Shown here piece by piece: positions 5,942 to 10,471 of a DNA stretch of 10,471 nt. Under the pieces are notes generated by a model. That model was not told where the DNA came from, searched no databases, and saw nothing but the letters and a program-made list of their open reading frames with translations. The DNA is from an uncultured Actinoplanes sp. (GTDB taxonomy: Bacteria; Actinomycetota; Actinomycetes; Mycobacteriales; Micromonosporaceae), in assembly GCF_934643405.1 (NCBI RefSeq), contig NZ_CAKUCL010000255.1, positions 1 to 10,471 on the forward strand, written 5' to 3'. A program made the translations under genes and the position numbers. How positions within the stretch are numbered: the first letter of the stretch is position 1; each line of letters opens with the position of its first letter.

Positions 5942-6164
5942 CTGCTGAGAGAGGCCGTCCGGAGAAAGTCCAGACGGACTGGACCAACCCGACGGCCTGG
6001 TCCCGGCAACGGCTCGGACCGGGAAGACGAAGTCGCCGGCCCGGCCTGACCTCGGGAACGGTGAGCGCGAACAGGATCCACCAGGACCCGCGCGCGGAAA
6101 ATGCGTCGGTGCCTTCTCGCTCCTCGACGTATCGTCAACGGCAGTCGGCACCGGGAGGGACGCG

Positions 6165-7592
6165 ATGGAGCGGCCGGACTGGAAGGCGTCGTTGAGCGCC
6201 GCCTTCGAGCATGCGGTGGGGTACCTGCACGACCTGCCCGAGCGTCCGGTGCGTGCCAGGGCCTCGCTCGAGGAGCTGCGCGCCGACCTCGGCGGGCCGT
6301 TGCCGCAGCGCCCGCTGCCGCCGGAGCAGGTGGTGGCGACGCTTGCCGCGGCCGCTGAACCCGGCGTGGTCGCCTCGTCCAGCGGGCGCTACTTCGGGTT
6401 CGTGGTCGGCGGCGCCACCCCGGCCGCGCTCGCCGCGGACTGGCTCACCTCGGTGTGGGACCAGAACGCGGGCCTGTACGTCCTCGGCCCGGCCGCCAGC
6501 GTGGTGGAGGAGGTCACCGCGGCCTGGCTGGTCGAGCTGCTCGGGCTGCCGGCGGGGAGTTCCGCCGGGTTCGTGACCGGCGGCCAGATGGCGAACGTCA
6601 CCGGTCTGGCCATCGCGGTCCGGGAGGTTTTACGCCGTACGGGGTGGGACGTCGACGCCGATGGTCTGTGGGGAGCGCCGCAGGTGCGGGTGATCGCCGG
6701 CGAAGAGCGGCACGGCACGATCGACCGGGCGTTGCGATTCCTGGGCATGGGCACCGGATCGATTCTCGCCGTGCCGGCGGACGGGCAGGGCCGGATGACG
6801 GTGCCCGCGGTGGCCGAGGCGTTGGCGGACGATGACCGGCCGACGATCGTGTGCGTGCAGGCCGGGAATGTCAACAGCGGTGCGGTCGACCCCATCGGGG
6901 AGATCTGTGACCTGGCGCATCGGGCGGGTGCCTGGGTTCACGTGGACGGCGCGTTCGGGCTGTGGGCGGCCGCCTCTCCGCGCCTGCGACCGCTGGTGGC
7001 CGGGGTGGAGCGAGCCGACTCGTGGGCGATGGACGCGCACAAGTGGCTCAACGTGCCGTACGACTCCGGGCTGGTGTTCTGCGCGCACCCGGCGGCGCAC
7101 CGGGCCGCGATGGGGGTGCGGGCCAGCTACCTGGTCCACGCCGAGGGCGACGAGCGCGACGCCTTGGAGTACAACCCGGAGCATTCGCGCCGGGCGCGCG
7201 GCTTCCCGGTGTACGCGGCGATTCGTGCCCTCGGCAGCACCGGCATCGCCGACCTGGTGGAGGGGTCCTGCGCGCTGGCCCGCCGCTTCGCCGACCGGCT
7301 CGCCGCCGCCGGCGGGGTGGAGGTTCTCAACGACGTGGTCCTGAACCAGGTCCTGGTGCGTTTCCGCGCCGCCGACGGTGACCACGACGGGCACACGCGG
7401 CGAATTCTGGAGCTCCTGCAGAACGACGGCACATGCTGGATGAGCGGCACCACCTGGAACGGGATGGCCGCTGTGCGGATCTCGGTGTCGAACTGGTCGA
7501 CCGATCCGGAGGACGTGGACCGCTCGGTCGCCGCGATCATGGAATGCGCGGCGACCGCCGCAGACGGAGCGACCGGTACGGCGGGACGCTGA
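6165..7592 (+). CDS. PLP-dependent group II amino-acid decarboxylase family protein
   Basis: A 475-aa cytoplasmic enzyme of the aromatic-L-amino-acid/glutamate decarboxylase fold family (fold type I). Visible sites are TGGQMAN (about 138-144, phosphate/cofactor binding region), H183 in EERHGTID (expected to stack on the PLP ring), GNVNSGAVDPI (about 234-244), D261 in HVDGAFGLW (pairs with the pyridine nitrogen), and K293 in MDAHKWLNV (Schiff-base lysine). The length is normal for the family. The start is ATG 6165, with a strong RBS gggagg at 6153-6158. The substrate cannot be read from the sequence; family members release CO2 from aromatic or acidic L-amino acids, and some act as aldehyde synthases or lyases. 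The gene lies 67 bp upstream of a co-directional methyltransferase gene and may be co-transcribed with it. All key residues are present, so it should be active. Confidence 0.9.
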   Translation: MERPDWKASLSAAFEHAVGYLHDLPERPVRARASLEELRADLGGPLPQRPLPPEQVVATLAAAAEPGVVASSSGRYFGFVVGGATPAALAADWLTSVWDQNAGLYVLGPAASVVEEVTAAWLVELLGLPAGSSAGFVTGGQMANVTGLAIAVREVLRRTGWDVDADGLWGAPQVRVIAGEERHGTIDRALRFLGMGTGSILAVPADGQGRMTVPAVAEALADDDRPTIVCVQAGNVNSGAVDPIGEICDLAHRAGAWVHVDGAFGLWAAASPRLRPLVAGVERADSWAMDAHKWLNVPYDSGLVFCAHPAAHRAAMGVRASYLVHAEGDERDALEYNPEHSRRARGFPVYAAIRALGSTGIADLVEGSCALARRFADRLAAAGGVEVLNDVVLNQVLVRFRAADGDHDGHTRRILELLQNDGTCWMSGTTWNGMAAVRISVSNWSTDPEDVDRSVAAIMECAATAADGATGTAGR

Positions 7593-7659
7593 TCATCTGT
7601 GCGCGACGGCCGGCGGCATCGGGTTGCGTCAGCTCCTTGCCGAACGGGAGACTGTCGCC

Positions 7660-8445
7660 GTGGCCGACTCCATAGCGGACAGACCGAATGCCGAGGTCCC
7701 GCACTCTGCCCGGGTATGGAACTACTGGCTCGGCGGCAAGGACAACTTCGAGGTCGACCGTGTCCTGGGTGCCCAGGTCGCGGCGGTCTTCCCCGAGATC
7801 GTGCAGGCGGCTCGGCAGACCCGCGCCTACCTCCGGCGAGCCGTCACCTTCCTGGCCGGCGAGGCCGGGATACGCCAGTTCCTGGACATCGGCACCGGTC
7901 TGCCGACGGCGGACAACACGCACGAAGTGGCGCAGCGGGTGGCGCCCGGCGCCCGGACCGTTTACGTCGACAACGACCCCCTCGTGCTCGCCCACGCTCG
8001 TGCGCTGCTCACCGGCAGCCCCGAGAGCCGCACTCGGTACATCGACTGCGACCTGCGCGACGTGCGTGTCCTCCTTGCCGAGGCCGGCCAGTTCCTGGAT
8101 TTCCGTGAGCCCGTCGCGCTGATGATGCTCGGCGTCATGGGTCATGTGGGTGACCTGGCGGAGGCCCGGCAGACAGTGCAGGACCTGGTCGCCGGCCTGC
8201 CGTCCGGTAGCTACCTGGCGATGTCCGACGGAACCGCCACCAGCGAGCGGGTCATCGAGTCGCACCGGCAGTACAACGAGAGCGGCGCCGCTCCGTACCA
8301 TCTGCGCGAGGTCGCCGACTTCCGGTTTTTCTTCCATGGCCTTGAGCTCGTCGAACCGGGTGTCGTTCCGATTCCCCTCTGGCGTCCCGACACCGATGAT
8401 CACCCCGATGTGGACGGCTACGCGGGTGTGGCTCGTAAGCCGTAG
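7660..8445 (+). CDS. SAM-dependent methyltransferase, DUF574 (Methyltransf_19) family
   Basis: A 261-aa cytoplasmic protein of a family abundant in actinomycetes. Family hallmarks are the N-terminal ARVWNYWLGGKDNFEVDR (17-34), the SAM-binding glycine loop FLDIGTGLPT (74-83), the acidic strand end VYVDNDPLVLAHA (101-113), and IDCDLRD (128-134). The substrate is unknown; members are frequent near secondary-metabolite and regulatory genes but are mostly uncharacterised. The chosen start is GTG 7660 (MADSIADRP), with gggag at 7646-7650, 9 nt upstream. An in-frame TTG at 7624 would add 12 residues but lacks an RBS. It follows the decarboxylase by 67 bp on the same strand and ends before a strong shared terminator. 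The sequence is complete. Confidence 0.9.
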   Translation: MADSIADRPNAEVPHSARVWNYWLGGKDNFEVDRVLGAQVAAVFPEIVQAARQTRAYLRRAVTFLAGEAGIRQFLDIGTGLPTADNTHEVAQRVAPGARTVYVDNDPLVLAHARALLTGSPESRTRYIDCDLRDVRVLLAEAGQFLDFREPVALMMLGVMGHVGDLAEARQTVQDLVAGLPSGSYLAMSDGTATSERVIESHRQYNESGAAPYHLREVADFRFFFHGLELVEPGVVPIPLWRPDTDDHPDVDGYAGVARKP

Positions 8446-8537
8446 TCGACCCCATCCGGGCCCGCGCAGCGCCGCGGTCGCCGGCCCGGGCAGATCGGCT
8501 GGATCGCCGCCCGTCGGTCGCCTCTGGACCCGAACCG

Positions 8538-8573
8538 CCGGTGCACCACCCGCAGAGCCGGGTGGTGCACCGG
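8538..8573. terminator. Bidirectional terminator between convergent genes
   Basis: A perfect 15-bp stem: ccggtgcaccacccg (8538-8552) pairs with cgggtggtgcaccgg (8559-8573) around the 6-nt loop cagagc. It lies between the methyltransferase stop (8445) and the convergent cellulase stop (8586), 12 bp from the latter, and can serve both. It lacks a T run, as is common in actinomycetes. Confidence 0.85.
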
Positions 8574-8585
8574 GTGCGTCGCAGA

Positions 8586-9845
8586 TCAGCGCAGCGGCGG
8601 GTTCGCCAGCTCGACGAGTTCGATGGCCTGCTGCGGGAACCATGCGCCGGCGGCGGGGTCGGCGATGCCGCCGCGGGCCGGATCGACGCCCGTGCCCGTG
8701 CCACGGTCACACTGGCCGTCGGACTGGCCCGGCGTCTTGATCCACAGGAAGGCGTCGGCCAGCGGATCGCCGGTCCTCGTGGTGGGGCGCAGCCCAAGAC
8801 CCCGGTCCGGCGGGTTGCACCAGGTCTGCGGGTCCGGCCAGGTGACGTCGGCGGGCGCGGTCCACGGTCCCTGGCCGTTGCGGCTGGTGTCCACGACAAA
8901 GTGGGCCAGCCGGTGCGGAGAGACGTCGCCGACGTTCGCGGCATACCAGGCGTCGCTGAGCGCCCACGTGCTGAAATCTCCCGGGCTCGCCGGGTAGTAC
9001 TGGCTGGCGCACTGCTCGAACCTGCCGCGGGCGTCGGCCGGTCCTTCCGTGCCGTAGTAGATGCACTTCGAGATCCAGTTGCCGAACTTCAGCTGGCGCT
9101 CGGTCGTCTCGTAGTTCGACACGTTGAGGAAGAAGCCGTCGGCCTTCTGCACGCCGGCCTTGACCAGACGGTCGGCGATGTCACCGACGCCGAGCCAGGC
9201 GCTGTGCGTGCCGTCGAGATACACGTGCGTACGGGGCAGGGCGGTCAGGCGGTCCACCGCGTAGTTGAGCATGGCGAACCGGTCGGCGGCGGCGGTGGCG
9301 GAGTCCGCCTCGGCCGGCTGGCACCACTCCTGGTTGCCGTTGATGGTGGTGTACCAGGGGATGATCCCCAGCCCGTCCGGCTCGAGCATGACTGCCGCCC
9401 GCCGGTCGCCGATGCCGGCGGCGAAGGCGTCGATCCACGCCTCGTACTCGGCCACCGACGTGGCACCGCCCGCGGAATACTGCGAACAATCACGGAACGG
9501 GATGTTGTACGCGACGAAGACCGGCATCGTCTTCTTGGCGGCAGCCCGCCGCGCCTCCGCCTTGATCGACTGTGTCAGCGAGCGTCCGGAGCCGCCGGTG
9601 ACCCAGACGGCCTGCGGTGTCTCGATCATGGTGCGGATCTTGTGCGCCAGTCCACGCTGGCCGGCGGCGTTGAGCTGGGCGATCTGCTGGATGGCGCCCG
9701 GGTCCGGCCGCGGCGTGTAGAACCGCGTGCCGTCCGGAATAGCGGCGCTCGCGGGTGGAGGGCCGAAGGTTAACGTCACCGCGCAGGCGGCGACCGCGGC
9801 GACGAGCCCGGTGCTTGCCCGTCGCGCGGAAAGAGATATGGACAC
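8586..9845 (-). CDS. Secreted glycoside hydrolase family 6 (cellulase/cellobiohydrolase)
   Basis: A 419-aa exported enzyme that hydrolyses beta-1,4-glucan with inversion. The Sec signal peptide is about residues 1-34 (Arg8-Arg9, hydrophobic 12-27, PASA before the mature AIPDG). GH6 landmarks in order are YNIPFRDCSQYSAGG with D119; VMLEPDGLG with D157 (the general acid position); YLDGTHSAWLGVGD with D211; FFLNVSNY; HFVVDTSRNGQGP with D319; WCNPPDRGLG; and FLWIKTPGQSDGQC with D376. Six cysteines (120, 175, 261, 279, 343, 379) could form disulfides. There is only the catalytic domain: no linker or carbohydrate-binding module. Gln374 and Gly158 replace the Glu and Ser often seen in PGESDG and EPDS. 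The start is GTG 9845, with RBS GAGGAG at 9852-9857, 6 nt upstream; an upstream extension to 10010 would bury the signal peptide. Endo versus exo action cannot be decided. Confidence 0.93.
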   Translation of the reverse strand: MSISLSARRASTGLVAAVAACAVTLTFGPPPASAAIPDGTRFYTPRPDPGAIQQIAQLNAAGQRGLAHKIRTMIETPQAVWVTGGSGRSLTQSIKAEARRAAAKKTMPVFVAYNIPFRDCSQYSAGGATSVAEYEAWIDAFAAGIGDRRAAVMLEPDGLGIIPWYTTINGNQEWCQPAEADSATAAADRFAMLNYAVDRLTALPRTHVYLDGTHSAWLGVGDIADRLVKAGVQKADGFFLNVSNYETTERQLKFGNWISKCIYYGTEGPADARGRFEQCASQYYPASPGDFSTWALSDAWYAANVGDVSPHRLAHFVVDTSRNGQGPWTAPADVTWPDPQTWCNPPDRGLGLRPTTRTGDPLADAFLWIKTPGQSDGQCDRGTGTGVDPARGGIADPAAGAWFPQQAIELVELANPPLR

Positions 9846-9870
9846 GTCGAACTCCTCATCGCACAGACAG

Positions 9871-9884
9871 TGGGAGCGTTCCCA
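9871..9884. promoter_or_regulatory. CebR/CelR-type operator
   Basis: TGGGAGCGTTCCCA differs at one position from the palindrome TGGGAGCGCTCCCA bound by the LacI-family repressors CebR (Streptomyces) and CelR (Thermobifida), which are released by cellobiose or related cello-oligosaccharides. It lies 25 bp upstream of the cellulase GTG and downstream of the likely transcription start. A bound repressor there would block transcription. A half-site-like tgggaacg occurs at 9926-9933. Confidence 0.85.
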
Positions 9885-9896
9885 TCCTCTTGAGCG

Positions 9897-9925
9897 AGCC
9901 TCGGTGTCGCGCCCGTCCAAGTCAA
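9897..9925 (-). promoter_or_regulatory. Probable promoter of the GH6 cellulase gene
   Basis: On the minus strand TTGACT (complement of 9920-9925) is followed after 17 bp by GAGGCT (complement of 9897-9902), close to the actinomycete housekeeping pattern TTGACN-N17-TAGRRT. The transcription start would fall near 9890, placing the CebR-type box at about +6 to +20. Confidence 0.5.
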
Positions 9926-10471
9926 TGGGAACGACGGCGCTGATTTTCTGTTCCTTGAACCGCAGCGGCGTCTGCCCCGGGCGTCGCACTGTCGAAGAAC
10001 GCCGTACCACCTGCGTAGTGCAGCTGTCAGTCGCCTCGCACTTTGACGCGTCCGTCCGCTCCCGACATCCTCAACGTCTTCGGGCCCGTCACGCTCTGCC
10101 GGCCGACCTCGCTCCCCGCGCGAGCCGGCAGCGGCCACCGCCGGCATCTGCGAACTTGGCCGTCCTCCGAGGCGCGGTGTCCTCGCAGGCGATCGACAGA
10201 TCGTGGACGAGTCATCGGTCGCCGCCGAAGGGTGCTCACTCGCAGCCGCGCGGAAGGCTGATCGCCCGAGTCCGGATCCACGACCTTGATTCGTCCGGCC
10301 TGGGACCGTCCATCAGCCGATGCCGGTCGCGCAATCAACGATCTCGCCCCGGAGCCGGCGGAGGACATCCCGCATGGCCGCTGTCTCGCCGTCTCCCATG
10401 GGTAGAGCCAGATCATGCCGATTCCAGCGCTGATGGGAAAAGGCGCCGCCGGCGGGTCGGGCCTCCGGCGG
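9926..10471. other. Region upstream of the cellulase gene without a supportable gene
   Basis: Open frames such as 10027-10416 on the minus strand have Arg/Ser/Pro-rich translations with no recognisable motif and no convincing RBS. Apart from the half-site-like tgggaacg at 9926-9933, I see no RNA gene, large inverted repeat or IS end. A neighbouring gene or its promoter may lie just beyond the window edge. Confidence 0.4.

Larger units (their letters stand above)
5003..6164. other. Gene-poor stretch with hairpins and a tRNA-like remnant
   Basis: About 1.16 kb with no convincing gene. Long open frames exist on both strands (notably 5167-6138 on the minus strand), but most of their translation is Arg/Pro/Gly-rich, as expected of spurious frames in GC-rich DNA. 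Two short parts of the minus-strand frame look protein-like and hydrophobic: WLPYIAPILMGVAAVLTALP, ending at the stop at 5167, and WLYALLPALVTVGLGQWFGQ near 5770-5830. They could be remnants of membrane-protein genes. The stretch also holds the inverted repeats, terminator-like hairpins and tRNA-Val-like segment listed separately. AT-richer text occurs at 5725-5900. Confidence 0.5.

Noticed and set aside
5167..6138. Minus-strand 323-codon open frame as one real gene
   Set aside because: It runs through the tRNA-like segment, its terminator and the 21-bp inverted repeat, and most of it is Arg/Pro-rich. Only two short hydrophobic parts look protein-like.
6630..7394. Minus-strand 254-codon open frame inside the decarboxylase gene
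   Set aside because: The sense strand has a complete PLP decarboxylase with all catalytic motifs; the antisense frame shows none.
7537..8643. Minus-strand 368-codon open frame over the methyltransferase
   Set aside because: It is antisense to a recognised DUF574 methyltransferase and spans the terminator hairpin.
8541..9773. Plus-strand 410-codon open frame over the cellulase
   Set aside because: It is antisense to an unmistakable GH6 enzyme; Val/Gly/Arg-rich mirror translation.
10027..10416. Minus-strand 129-codon open frame near the right edge
   Set aside because: No motif, no convincing RBS, and Arg/Ser/Pro-rich composition.
1..10471. CRISPR array or defence-gene cluster
   Set aside because: No regularly spaced direct repeats with unique spacers and no recognisable defence genes were found; the repeats seen are IS ends, target duplications and hairpins.

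Overview
The window is about 10.5 kb of very GC-rich DNA with GTG/TTG starts, a DUF574-type methyltransferase, a secreted GH6 cellulase and a CebR/CelR-type operator. Together these point to a filamentous actinomycete (Streptomyces or Micromonosporaceae type). The genus cannot be fixed from the sequence alone.

Left half (about 1-5002): two complete IS481-family insertion sequences lie side by side with their transposase genes divergent. Element 1 (94-2394, transposase on the minus strand) and element 2 (2450-4987, transposase on the plus strand) each have recognisable 26-bp imperfect terminal inverted repeats. Each is flanked by its own target duplication of about 15 bp. At all four ends a second copy of the end motif sits exactly 25 bp further in, which looks like paired transposase-binding sites. 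The transposases are unusually long (about 590 codons): a winged-helix/HTH and DDE (rve) core, then three similar beta-rich modules. The element 2 copy is broken by a frameshift near 3470. Both elements carry a non-transposase gene between the transposase and the distal end: a 109-aa protein in element 1 and a 158-aa protein in element 2. They are therefore passenger-carrying IS elements. The 55 bp between the elements also holds a perfect 14-bp tandem duplication that could be the scar of a third, lost insertion. A severed end of another family member sits just left of element 1.

Middle (5003-6164): no convincing gene. It holds several strong hairpins, including a perfect 21-bp inverted repeat. 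It also holds a 45-nt segment resembling the 3' part of tRNA-Val(CAC) followed by a terminator. I read this as a degenerate attachment site or tRNA remnant, possibly the border between accessory DNA on the left and stable chromosome on the right.

Right half (6165-10471): a PLP-dependent group II amino-acid decarboxylase is followed 67 bp later by a DUF574-family SAM-dependent methyltransferase. A 15-bp-stem terminator then separates them from a convergent, secreted GH6 cellulase. The cellulase gene has a clear promoter, operator and RBS arrangement: the palindrome TGGGAGCGTTCCCA lies between the likely transcription start and the start codon, implying cello-oligosaccharide-responsive repression. 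The last roughly 540 bp show no supportable gene.
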